Origin: Amycolatopsis nalaikhensis
Lineage (GTDB): Bacteria > Actinomycetota > Actinomycetes > Mycobacteriales > Pseudonocardiaceae
Assembly (NCBI RefSeq): GCF_030264295.1
Contig: NZ_CP127173.1
Span: 6,083,501-6,147,500, forward strand
Reading direction: 5' to 3'
DNA length: 64,000 bases
The notes below the pieces were generated by a model, which searched no databases, was not told where the DNA came from, and worked only from the letters and a program-made list of their open reading frames with translations. Positions 10,128 through 18,010 of the stretch are shown piece by piece. The position numbers and the translations under genes are program-made. Position 1 is the first letter of the stretch; every line of letters starts with the position of its first letter.

Positions 10128-10735
10128 GCCCGCGGCGGCTCGTGCTCTGGCGCCACGGCGAGACGGACTACAACGCCGCCGGGCGGATGCAGGGGCACCT
10201 GGACTCGGCGCTGACCCCGGTCGGCTGGAACCAGGCCCGGTTCGCGGTCCCCGCGCTGGCCCGGTTCTCCCCGGACCTCGTCATCGCGTCCGACCTGCGC
10301 CGCGCCACCGACACGGCCACCGTGCTCACCGACGCGATCGGCGTCCCGCTGCGGATCGACAAGCGGCTGCGCGAGACGCACCTCGGCGAATGGCAGGGGC
10401 TGACCGGCGCGGAGGTCGACGAGGCCTACCCCGGCGAGCGCGCCCGCTGGCGCACCGACGCGACGTGGGCGCCGCCGGGCGGCGAGAACCGCGTCGACGT
10501 CGCCGACCGCGCCGGTGAAGTGGTCGCCGACCTGCAGGCCAACGCCGAGGTGGGCGACACGGTGCTGCTGGCCGCGCACGGCGGGCTGATCATCGCGCTC
10601 ACCGCACGGCTGCTGAAGCTGCCGGTGGAGATCTGGCCGTCGCTGGGCGGGATCCAGAACTGCCACTGGGTCGAACTGGGCTGGCGCGACGGCAAGTGGC
10701 GGTTGCACGCCTACAACGCGGGGATGCACGGCTAG
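10124..10735 (+). CDS. gpgP: Glucosyl-3-phosphoglycerate phosphatase (histidine phosphatase family)
   Basis: Histidine phosphatase of 203 residues with the catalytic LVLWRHGETDYN motif near the N-terminus, the second-shell SDLRRATDTA and RLRETHLGEWQGL, and the second histidine in LLAAHGGLI. It resembles Rv2419c (GpgP) along its length, including RVDVADRA and PSLGGIQN-like stretches. It sits, as in M. tuberculosis, between rsfS and octT. GpgP dephosphorylates glucosyl-3-phosphoglycerate to glucosylglycerate, the primer of methylglucose lipopolysaccharide. The start is the GTG overlapping the rsfS stop. The family is certain; the substrate follows from similarity and context. Confidence 0.85.
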   Translation: MSPRRLVLWRHGETDYNAAGRMQGHLDSALTPVGWNQARFAVPALARFSPDLVIASDLRRATDTATVLTDAIGVPLRIDKRLRETHLGEWQGLTGAEVDEAYPGERARWRTDATWAPPGGENRVDVADRAGEVVADLQANAEVGDTVLLAAHGGLIIALTARLLKLPVEIWPSLGGIQNCHWVELGWRDGKWRLHAYNAGMHG

Positions 10736-10738
10736 CCG

Positions 10739-11467
10739 ATGGGGCCGCGCCTGCTGGTGTTCGGCGATTCGCTGAGCTTTCACGGTCCGGAAGGACCCTG
10801 CGCCGCGGACGAGCCGCGGCTGTGGCCGAACGTCGCGGCCGCCGCGCTGGGCGGCACCGCCGACCTGGTCGCCGGGATCGGCTGGACCGCGCGCGACGCC
10901 TGGTGGTCGCTGACCGGCGATCCCCGCGTCTGGGCCGACCTCCACCACGTCGACGCGGTCGTGCTGGCGGTCGGCAGCATGGACACGCTGCCCTCGCCGT
11001 TGCCGACCTACTTGCGCACGGGACTGCGGTACCTGCGTCCGGACCCGGTGCGGCGCGTGGTGCGCAAGGCCTATCTCGCGGCCCAGCCACGGCTGTCCGT
11101 CGCGTTCCGCGGGCGTCCCGCGGTGCTGCCCGCCAAGCTCACCGTGCAGTACCTCGACACGGCCGTCGGCGCGCTGCGCGTCCTGCGGCCGGAGCTGCCG
11201 ATCTTCGGCTGGCTGCCGTCGGTGCACCGCGCGGCCGCCTACGGCAACGTCCACACGGCACGTCCCGCCGCGGCGGCCGCGATGGCGGCGTGGGGCGCGC
11301 GGGCCGGAATCCCGTTGCTGGACCTCGAAGCCGTCGTGGGGGAGCACGTGCTCGGCGGCGAGGGAAACCCGGACGGCATGCACTGGGGCTGGAAAGGACA
11401 CGCCGCGGTCGGCGACGCGATGTCCGTGTTGATGGCGCCGGTGCTGGCCCCCCGGCACGTAGGCTGA
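10739..11467 (+). CDS. octT: SGNH-fold diglucosylglycerate octanoyltransferase (OctT)
   Basis: A 242-residue SGNH/GDSL hydrolase-fold protein. Block I is LLVFGDSLSFHG, with the catalytic Ser at about residue 11. The C-terminal block has DGMHWGWKGHAAVGD, holding the Asp-x-x-His pair. In mycobacteria the gene in this position (Rv2418c) encodes OctT, which acylates diglucosylglycerate early in methylglucose lipopolysaccharide synthesis. The gene begins 3 bp after gpgP and is followed 4 bp later by degV. The fold is clear; the specific acyltransfer role rests on gene order with gpgP. Confidence 0.8.
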   Translation: MGPRLLVFGDSLSFHGPEGPCAADEPRLWPNVAAAALGGTADLVAGIGWTARDAWWSLTGDPRVWADLHHVDAVVLAVGSMDTLPSPLPTYLRTGLRYLRPDPVRRVVRKAYLAAQPRLSVAFRGRPAVLPAKLTVQYLDTAVGALRVLRPELPIFGWLPSVHRAAAYGNVHTARPAAAAAMAAWGARAGIPLLDLEAVVGEHVLGGEGNPDGMHWGWKGHAAVGDAMSVLMAPVLAPRHVG

Positions 11468-11471
11468 CGGC

Positions 11472-12329
11472 GTGTCGGTCGCCGTAGTCACGGATTCCAC
11501 CGCCCACCTGCCGGAGGGCTTCGCCGAACGGCACGCGGTCCGGGTGGTGCCGCTGCACGTCCTGGTCGACGGCGTGGTCTCCCTCGACGGGGTCGAGACC
11601 GGTCCGGCGGCCGTCGCGGAGGCGATGAGCCAGCGCAAGATCGTCACGACGTCGCGGCCGACCCCCACCGAGTTCGTGAACGAGTACCGGGCGGCGCTGG
11701 CCGACGGCGCGGACGCGATCGTGTCGGTCCACCTCTCCCGTGAGCTTTCGGGCACCTGGGAAGCGGCGGTCCTGGCCGCGCAGGAGGTCGGGCCGGACCG
11801 GGTCCGCGTGGTCGACTCGCGCACCACCGCGATGGGGCTCGGCTTCGCCGCCCTGCACGCCGCTTCGGCCGCTTCCGCCGGGGCCGACGCGGCCGAGGTC
11901 GAAGCCGCCGCGGTGACCGCCGCCGGGTGCTCGTCGACGTTGTTCGTGGTGGAGACCCTGGACCACCTGCGCCGCGGCGGCCGCATCGGCCCGGCGGCGG
12001 CATTGCTGGGCACGGCGCTGGCGGTGAAGCCGGTGCTGCACATGTCCGAGGGCCGGATCCTCCCGCTGGAGAAGGTCCGCACGATGAACCGCGCGATCGC
12101 ACGGCTGGTCGAGCTGGCCGCCAAGGCCGCGGCCGACGACGACGTCGAGCTGGCGGTGCACCACCTGGCGTCGCCCGAGCGGGCGGTCGAGCTGGCCAAC
12201 CGGCTGGAGGAGGCGGTGCCCCGCTCGGCGGGCTGCGTGGTCTCCGAGCTGGGCGCGGTGATCGGGGCGCACACCGGGCCCGGCGTGCTCGGGGTGGTCG
12301 TCCAGCGCACCGTGCCGCCCCGTAGCTAG
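11472..12329 (+). CDS. DegV family fatty-acid-binding protein
   Basis: A 285-residue DegV protein. The N-terminus VAVVTDSTAHLPEGFAE, TTSRPTPTEF, VHLSRELSGTWEAA, VDSRTTAMGLGFA and FVVETLDHLRRGGRIGPAAA match the family in order. DegV proteins bind a fatty acid and serve as carrier partners of fatty-acid kinase. The starting GTG lies 4 bp after the octT stop, so it is probably in the same operon, as in mycobacteria (Rv2417c). Proximity to acyl-sugar genes may be functional, but that is inference. Confidence 0.93.
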   Translation: MSVAVVTDSTAHLPEGFAERHAVRVVPLHVLVDGVVSLDGVETGPAAVAEAMSQRKIVTTSRPTPTEFVNEYRAALADGADAIVSVHLSRELSGTWEAAVLAAQEVGPDRVRVVDSRTTAMGLGFAALHAASAASAGADAAEVEAAAVTAAGCSSTLFVVETLDHLRRGGRIGPAAALLGTALAVKPVLHMSEGRILPLEKVRTMNRAIARLVELAAKAAADDDVELAVHHLASPERAVELANRLEEAVPRSAGCVVSELGAVIGAHTGPGVLGVVVQRTVPPRS

Positions 12330-12477
12330 CCCGAACCCACCAGCATGCCACCCGGGTACGACGGAACCGGCCGTCCCCGGGCCGGGCCGGCCGGATCCGT
12401 CCACAACACCCCGGTTGTCCACAGGCCGCGACGGCACCCCTGTCGGACGCCTCCCCGCGGGCCCTAACGTCGATCGT

Positions 12478-13200
12478 GTGTTCGAGCAGACCGCCCGGGA
12501 TCCGGGCCTCCCCGTCAACGACCGGCTCTCCTGGCTGGCCGACCAGCTCTCGCCCGACGCGAGCACGGTCGGCCCCGGAGGTCGCCTGGTCCGGCGCTGG
12601 CTGCCGGGTGGAACGGCCGGAGCGGGCCGCCGCCGGTGGGCGTTCGCCGGAGTGTGCGCGGCGGTCGTGGTGCTCATCCTCGGTTCGGTGGCCCTCCTCG
12701 GCGGCCGTCCGGCACCCGAGCCCGCACCCGCGCTTCCCACCGCGAAACCGGCGGCCGGCGCGGCGCCGGCCCGCGCCGCGCCCCAGGCGGGTCTCGTCAT
12801 CAGCGTGATCGGCCGCGTCCGGTCACCGGGCTTGGTGACGGTGCCCCAGGGATCGAGGGTGGCGGACGTCCTGCGAGCGGCGGGCGGCGCGGAGCCGGGC
12901 ACCGACCTGTCGACGCTGAACCTCGCCCGCCGGGTGGCGGACGGGGAGCAGCTGGCGGTCGGCATCCCGGCGCCCGCCGCCGCACCCGGCGACCCGGCGG
13001 GCGGCGGGAAGGTCGACCTCAACGCGGCGACCACCGACCAGCTGGACGCGCTGCCGGGGGTCGGCGAGGTGACGGCCAAGCGAATCATCCAGTGGCGCAC
13101 CGACCACGGCGGCTTCGCCAAGATCGAGCAGCTGCGCGACGTCGAAGGCATCGGGGAGAGCAAGTTCGAGCGACTCCGCGAGCAGGTGACGGTCGGATGA
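12478..13200 (+). CDS. comEA: ComEA family DNA-binding protein
   Basis: Membrane-anchored DNA receptor/guide of the natural transformation type. From a GTG at 12478 the product is 240 residues: a cytoplasmic N-terminus, one transmembrane helix (WAFAGVCAAVVVLILGSVAL, about 46-66), an Ala/Pro linker, and a SLBB domain (VISVIGRVRSPGLV to GEQLAVG). A C-terminal helix-hairpin-helix pair follows (VDLNAATTDQLDALPGVGEV and RDVEGIGESKFERL). The start is not decided by a ribosome site; an in-frame TTG lies 63 bp upstream. comEC follows after a 626-bp gap that holds the GAGCCCC minisatellite. Confidence 0.9.
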   Translation: MFEQTARDPGLPVNDRLSWLADQLSPDASTVGPGGRLVRRWLPGGTAGAGRRRWAFAGVCAAVVVLILGSVALLGGRPAPEPAPALPTAKPAAGAAPARAAPQAGLVISVIGRVRSPGLVTVPQGSRVADVLRAAGGAEPGTDLSTLNLARRVADGEQLAVGIPAPAAAPGDPAGGGKVDLNAATTDQLDALPGVGEVTAKRIIQWRTDHGGFAKIEQLRDVEGIGESKFERLREQVTVG

Positions 13201-13316
13201 GCGCGATCGAGCTGGTCTCGTGGGTTTCCAGCGGGTGGGCGACCATGCGGTTTCGGTGGCGCCCGGCCGATCGATCGCGGTCTCGCCGGTCGTCCCGCCG
13301 GGGACCACGCTCGTCC

Positions 13317-13714
13317 GAGCCCCGAGCCCCGAGCCCCGAGCCCCGAGCCCCGAGCCCCGAGCCCCGAGCCCCGAGCCCCGAGCCCCGAGCCCCGAGCCCC
13401 GAGCCCCGAGCCCCGAGCCCCGAGCCCCGAGCCCCGAGCCCCGAGCCCCGAGCCCCGAGCCCCGAGCACGAGCCGTGAGCCCCGGGCCTCCGAGCCGCGA
13501 GCCCCGAGCCCCGAGCCCCGAGCACGAGCCGTGAGCCCCGGGCCTCCGAGCCGTGAGCCCCGAGCCCCGAGCCCCGAGCCCCGAGCCCCGAGCCCCGAGC
13601 CCCGAGCACGAGCCGTGAGCCCCGGGCCTCCGAGCCGTGAGCCCCGAGCCCCGAGCCCCGAGCACGAGCCGTGAGGCCCGGCCTCCGAGCCGCGAGCCCC
13701 GAGCCCCGAGCCCT
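13317..13714 (+). repeat. GAGCCCC minisatellite with a 35-bp interspersed unit (comEA-comEC spacer)
   Basis: Heptamer GAGCCCC runs in five blocks: 21 perfect copies (13317-13463), then 3 (13499-13519), 7 (13555-13603), 3 (13639-13659) and 3 (13694-13714, last base changed). Between blocks stands a 34-35-bp unit starting GAGCACGAGCCGTGAGCC, present four times, the last copy slightly shorter. The complementary strand reads (GGGGCTC)n, that is G4 runs with 3-nt loops, a strong G-quadruplex pattern. No stop codons arise in several frames, so long spurious reading frames cross it on both strands. I see no gene in it. Confidence 0.95.
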
Positions 13715-13826
13715 GGCCACCGGCGACCACTGCCCGCGGTCGCGACGGGGGGCCCGATGAGTGCCATCGAGCCGATCCCGCGGAGACACCCCCTCACTCG
13801 ATCGCCGACCGTCCCGGAGAAGCCGA

Positions 13827-16208
13827 ATGAGCACCATCCCCACCCCGGACACCCGCCAGGACATGCGGCTGGTCCCGGCCGCGCTGATTTGCTGGCTGGC
13901 CGCACTGGCCGGGCTCCTCCTCGGCTGGTGGACGGCCGTCGCGATCGGCCTGGCCTCGGCAGCGGTCGCCGGGCTGGTGCTGTGGCGAGCCCGCACCCGG
14001 CCCAGAGCGGTCAGCGCGGCGGCGGCGCTCCTGGTCCTGGGTCTCGTCACCGCCGGGCCGGTCGCCTGGCGCATCCGCGAGGCCCAGCACGACGAACTCC
14101 GCGCAGCCGCGGCCGAAGGACTTCCGGCGACGCTGCGGGTAGTCGTCGCCGAGCGACCGAAGCCCGTGCGAAGCGCGGGCTACGCCGACCAGCAGGCCGG
14201 AGCCCGATCGGTGGTCCTGGCCACCGAGGTGCGCACAGCGTCGGTCGACGGCCGCCTCGTCCCGTCGTCCGGCCGCGTACTCCTCCTCGCGCCGGTCGCG
14301 CAGTGGGCCTCCCTCCTGCCCGGCCAAGAGATAACCGCGACAGGCCGCCTGATGCCACCTCGCGGCGCGGACCTGACCGTCGCGGTCCTGTCCGTCCGCG
14401 GCCCGCCGGGCGAGCCGAGCCCGGCGCCGTGGTGGCAGCAAGCCGCGGCCGACCTGCGGGCGGGCCTCCACGACCTGTGCCAGTCCCTGCCGGACGAACC
14501 CGCGGGCCTCCTGCCGGGCCTGGTCCTGGGCGACACGAGCGCGCTGTCCCCGCGCGTCGAGCAGGAGTTCGTCACCGCGGGCCTGGCCCACCTCACGGCC
14601 GTCAGCGGCGGAAACCTCGCCGTGGCCTGTGGCGCGGTCCTGCTCCTGCTTCGCTTGCTGCGCCTGGGGCCTCGGCTCTCGGCAGTGGCGGCGGGAGCGT
14701 GCCTGGTGGGGTTCCTCGTCCTGGTCGGTCCGGAGCCGAGCGTCCTCCGCGCGGGCGTCATGGCGGCGGTCGCGTTGCTGGCCCTGGCTTTGGGACGGCG
14801 CGGTTCGGCGTTGCCCGCCTTGGCCTTCGCGGTGTGCGTGCTGGTGGTGGCGGACCCGGCGATGGCGACGGACTTCGGTTTCGCCCTCTCGGTGTTCGCG
14901 ACCGCGGGCCTGGTCCTGCTCGCACCCCGCTGGGCCGATGCGCTGGTCCGCCGGGGCTTCCCACCGGGGTTCGCCGAAGGGCTGGCGATCCCGCTGGCGG
15001 CCTTCCTGGTCACGGCGCCGGTCCTCGCGGGCATGGCGGGCTCGGTCAGCCTGGTTTCGGTGCTGACCAACGTCCTGGCCGCTCCCGTCGTTGCCCCGGC
15101 GACTGTGCTCGGCGTGCTGGCGACGGTCGTCGGCCCGTGGTGGCCCGGCGCCGGGACGGTCCTCGTGCACCTGGCCGACCCGGAAGCGCGGTGGCTGATC
15201 ACGGTGGCGCGGCACGGCGCGCGGGCCCCGGGCGCGGTCGTCGCCTGGCCCGGCGGATGGGCCGGTGGACTGCTGGCCGCCGTGGTGCTCGTGGTGCTGG
15301 TGCTCGCCGCCCGGCACCGGCGGGTCCGGCTGCTCATGGCGATTCTGGTCGTCGGCGCGCTGCTGGTGTTCGTGCCCGTGCGGGTGATCGCCCCGGCATG
15401 GCCGCCGCGGAACTGGGCGGTCGTCGAGTGCGACGTCGGCCAGGGCGACGCGCTCGTGCTGGCGACAGCCGAGCCGGGACGGGCCGTCGTCGTGGACGCC
15501 GGACCCGAGCCGGGCCCGGTCGACGAGTGCCTGCATCGGCTGGGTGTCGACCGGATTCCGTTGCTGGTGCTGAGCCACCTGCACGCCGACCACATCGGCG
15601 GGCTCGCGTCGGTCTTCGAGGGTCGCGCGGTCGGCGGGATCGCCGTCGGTCCCGGACGGGCGCCGGAGTGGGCGTGGCGTCAGGTCGCGGCGGAGGCCGC
15701 CCGGCAAGCGGTGCCGCTGGTGGAGCTGAGCCCGGGGGAGCGGCTGGACTGGCCCGGCTTGGCCCTCGACGTGCTCGGCCCGCGCTACGTCCCGGCGCGC
15801 GCGATCGGGCAGCAGGACGGCACCACGATCAACAACAGTTCGGTGGTGCTGCGGGCGGAAACCCCGGCGGGACGGGTGTTGCTGACGGGCGACGTCGAAC
15901 TGGCGGCGCAGGCCGACCTCTTGGCCGACGTCGGTGATCTGAGAGCGGAGGTGTTGAAGGTGCCCCACCACGGTTCGCGCTACTCGCTGCCGTCGTTCCT
16001 CGGCGCGGTCGCCCCGCGGGTGGCATTGGTGAGCGTGGGCGCGGGCAACACTTACGGCCATCCCAGTAAGTCCACAATGGACGCATTGGCGGCTTTGGGT
16101 GCGCTGGTGGCCCGGACCGATGTGGACGGTGACACCGCGGTGGTGGGCGACCCGTCGGGCCCGGCCGTCGCCCGCCGAGGCGAGCCACGCGGCCCGCCCC
16201 GCCGCTGA
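13827..16208 (+). CDS. comEC: ComEC/Rec2 family DNA-uptake channel
   Basis: Polytopic membrane protein of 793 residues. It has N-terminal helices and a DUF4131-like region (about 1-190), a Competence domain with many helices (about 215-500, including HLTAVSGGNLAVACG), and a C-terminal metallo-beta-lactamase-like domain. That domain carries SHLHADHIGG near residue 582 and VPHHGSRYS near 712. In transformable bacteria ComEC forms the inner-membrane channel for single-stranded DNA. The ATG at 13827 is preceded by GGAGAAG at good spacing; an in-frame ATG 66 bp upstream has none. It ends 243 bp before the convergent thrC. Confidence 0.92.
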   Translation: MSTIPTPDTRQDMRLVPAALICWLAALAGLLLGWWTAVAIGLASAAVAGLVLWRARTRPRAVSAAAALLVLGLVTAGPVAWRIREAQHDELRAAAAEGLPATLRVVVAERPKPVRSAGYADQQAGARSVVLATEVRTASVDGRLVPSSGRVLLLAPVAQWASLLPGQEITATGRLMPPRGADLTVAVLSVRGPPGEPSPAPWWQQAAADLRAGLHDLCQSLPDEPAGLLPGLVLGDTSALSPRVEQEFVTAGLAHLTAVSGGNLAVACGAVLLLLRLLRLGPRLSAVAAGACLVGFLVLVGPEPSVLRAGVMAAVALLALALGRRGSALPALAFAVCVLVVADPAMATDFGFALSVFATAGLVLLAPRWADALVRRGFPPGFAEGLAIPLAAFLVTAPVLAGMAGSVSLVSVLTNVLAAPVVAPATVLGVLATVVGPWWPGAGTVLVHLADPEARWLITVARHGARAPGAVVAWPGGWAGGLLAAVVLVVLVLAARHRRVRLLMAILVVGALLVFVPVRVIAPAWPPRNWAVVECDVGQGDALVLATAEPGRAVVVDAGPEPGPVDECLHRLGVDRIPLLVLSHLHADHIGGLASVFEGRAVGGIAVGPGRAPEWAWRQVAAEAARQAVPLVELSPGERLDWPGLALDVLGPRYVPARAIGQQDGTTINNSSVVLRAETPAGRVLLTGDVELAAQADLLADVGDLRAEVLKVPHHGSRYSLPSFLGAVAPRVALVSVGAGNTYGHPSKSTMDALAALGALVARTDVDGDTAVVGDPSGPAVARRGEPRGPPRR

Positions 16209-16384
16209 GGAGCGCGTGTCGTCGAGCTGCGCGAGCCGTTGGCGGCCACTGCGGAGGGCCCCGGCGCTGAGCCGGGCGGGTCTTGTCGCCCCGCGCGCGA
16301 TGCCTGACCGGACGTCCGGCGGCCTGGGGCGGCAGCACGCCCGCCCGTCGCTGAGGTGCGTCTGTCGTCGAGCTGCGCTAACCG
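16203..16384 (+). repeat. Imperfect 36-bp direct repeat at and after the comEC stop
   Basis: CGCTGAGGAGCGCGTGTCG.. at 16203-16238, which includes the comEC stop, recurs with about five changes at 16349-16384 (CGCTGAGGTGCGTCTGTCG..). The shared core GTCGTCGAGCTGCGC is exact. The copies are 146 bp apart. The sequence between holds no credible gene. Confidence 0.6.
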
Positions 16385-16416
16385 AGTCGGTCGTCCCGGC
16401 ACTGGCGCCCGGCAAG

Positions 16417-16445
16417 CCTGGGGCGGGCAGCTCGCCCGCCCCAGG
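16417..16445. terminator. Bidirectional hairpin between comEC and thrC
   Basis: A perfect 12-bp stem, CCTGGGGCGGGC (16417-16428) with GCCCGCCCCAGG (16434-16445), closes a 5-nt loop. It stands between convergent genes, 6 bp from the thrC stop. There is no T-run on either side, as is common for actinobacterial hairpin terminators. Confidence 0.7.
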
Positions 16446-16451
16446 AGGGCG

Positions 16452-17717
16452 TCAGTAGCCCAGCGCCTCGTTCACCGCGGCGGCCGAGGGCGGCACGGTC
16501 GCCTTCGGGCCGATGTGGTTCTCGACCGCGTCGAGGGTCTTGAGGCCGTCGCCGGTGATCAGGAGGACCGTCTCGGCGTCCGGGTCGAGCTTGCCCGTCT
16601 CCACCAGCTTCTTCGCCGTGGCCACGGTGACCCCGCCAGCCGTCTCGGTGAAGATGCCTTCGGTGCGGGCCAGCAGGCGGATGCCTTCGACGACCTCTTC
16701 GTCGGTGACGTCCTCGATCGCGCCGCCGGTGCGGTTGACGATGTCGAGCACGTACGGGCCGTCGGCCGGGTTGCCGATCGCCAGCGAGCGGGCGATCGTG
16801 TCCGGCTTCACCGGCTGGACCACGTCCTGGCCCGCGCGGAACGCGGCCGACACCGGCGAGCAACCGGTGGCCTGCGCGCCGAACACCTTGTACGGGCTGG
16901 CTTCCACGAGCCCGAGCTGGCCCAGCTCGCGGAAACCCTTGTCCACCTTCGTCAACTGCGAACCGGAGGCGATCGGCACGACGATCTGCGGCGGGATGCG
17001 CCAGCCCAACTGCTCGGCGACCTCGAAGGCGAGCGTCTTCGAGCCTTCCGAGTAGTACGGCCGGACGTTCACGTTCACGAACGCCCACTTCGGGTGCTCG
17101 CCCGCAAGCTCGGTGGCGAGGCGGTTGACGTCGTCGTAGTTGCCGTCGACGGCGATGAGGTCGCCGTCGTACACCGCGGTGGTGAGGATCTTGGCGCGCT
17201 CGAGGGTCTTCGGGATCAGCACGACCGACCGCCAGCCCGCGCGGGCCGCTGCGGCGGCCGTCGCGTTGGCCAGGTTGCCGGTCGACGGACATGCGAGCAC
17301 CTCGAACCCGAACTCGCGCGCCGCGGCCAGCGCGACGGCGACGACGCGGTCCTTGAAGGAGTGCGTCGGGTTGCCCGTGTCGTCCTTGACCCAGACGCGC
17401 TTGAGGCCGAGCTCCTTGGCGAGGCGGTCGGCGCGCACCAGGCGGGTCGCGCCCGGCTCGGTGTTCGGGATTTCCTCCACGTTGGACGGAACCGGGAGGA
17501 GCTTCTTGTAGCGCCAGATGTTCTTCGGGCCGGCCTCGATGTCTTCGCGGCGGACGCGACCGAAGTCGTAGGCGACCTCGAGCGGCGAAAAGTCTTCGGC
17601 GGAGACGAACTCGGGGGCGAGCGGCTGCCGGTGACCCTCTTCCTTCGACACCAGTTCGACGGCGGGACCCAGGTCCGGGGTCTTCGTGGTGGAGGTCGTG
17701 CCGAGGGTTGCGGTCAT
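16452..17717 (-). CDS. thrC: Threonine synthase
   Basis: PLP enzyme converting O-phosphohomoserine to threonine. The 421-residue product shows the PLP-lysine motif NPTHSFKDRVV, the phosphate-binding STGNLANATAA, and SGSQLTKVDKG, with C-terminal LLITGDGLKTLDA. The ATG at 17717 is chosen because GAAAGGAAC lies 6-7 bp before it; longer in-frame starts fall inside the riboswitch. The gene is alone: its usual partners hom and thrB are not here. Translation is probably controlled by the SAM-I riboswitch that ends directly at its ribosome site. Confidence 0.95.
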   Translation of the reverse strand: MTATLGTTSTTKTPDLGPAVELVSKEEGHRQPLAPEFVSAEDFSPLEVAYDFGRVRREDIEAGPKNIWRYKKLLPVPSNVEEIPNTEPGATRLVRADRLAKELGLKRVWVKDDTGNPTHSFKDRVVAVALAAAREFGFEVLACPSTGNLANATAAAAARAGWRSVVLIPKTLERAKILTTAVYDGDLIAVDGNYDDVNRLATELAGEHPKWAFVNVNVRPYYSEGSKTLAFEVAEQLGWRIPPQIVVPIASGSQLTKVDKGFRELGQLGLVEASPYKVFGAQATGCSPVSAAFRAGQDVVQPVKPDTIARSLAIGNPADGPYVLDIVNRTGGAIEDVTDEEVVEGIRLLARTEGIFTETAGGVTVATAKKLVETGKLDPDAETVLLITGDGLKTLDAVENHIGPKATVPPSAAAVNEALGY

Positions 17718-17732
17718 CGCGAGGTTCCTTTC

Positions 17733-17862
17733 CTCATCTGCCCCGCCGAAGCGGGCCGGAATTGGCACCGTGGTCGTCAGCTACCCCGCGATCGCGGGAT
17801 GACGGGCTGTACGCCGGTTGCCGGGGCTTCGTCGGGCCGTTCCCTCTGCCCCTCTGGATGAG
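17733..17862 (-). promoter_or_regulatory. SAM-I (S-box) riboswitch upstream of thrC
   Basis: On the minus strand the conserved S-box blocks occur in order. They are the P1 5' strand GATGAG's partner CTCATC at 17862-17857, then CAGAGGGGCAGAGGGA, GGCCCGACGAAGCCCCGGCAACC (17838-17816; shown here as two motifs GGCCCGACGAAGCC and CCGGCAACC), GGTGCCAATTCC (17769-17758), and GCAGATGAGG closing P1 at 17738-17733. The thrC ribosome site AAAGGA begins right after P1 and the ATG is 16 bp away. There is no room for a terminator, so control is probably at translation. Confidence 0.92.
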
Positions 17863-18010
17863 CGGTATTCGGTTGTCGGCGCGCGCACGCCGGATGATCC
17901 GGGGCGGCTGCCTCGGCTACACCGTACGACATGGCGCTCACGCCGTGCCATGGTGCCCGGCCGACATCACCGGAGCGGGCGCACGGGCGAGCAAGTGAGA
18001 AGATTCCCCC

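Noticed and set aside
13317..13714. CRISPR array
   Set aside because: The repeats are 7 bp with no unique spacers, and the interspersed 35-bp units are identical to each other; there are no cas genes.
13085..14074. Long open frames on both strands across the GAGCCCC repeat
   Set aside because: The heptamer has no stop in any frame, so the reading is a by-product of the repeat; amino-acid patterns such as GLGARGS are pure repeat translation and overlap comEA and comEC.
16099..16458. Small gene in the comEC-thrC gap
   Set aside because: The frame overlaps the comEC end, has no ribosome site, crosses the terminator hairpin and has no recognisable domain.
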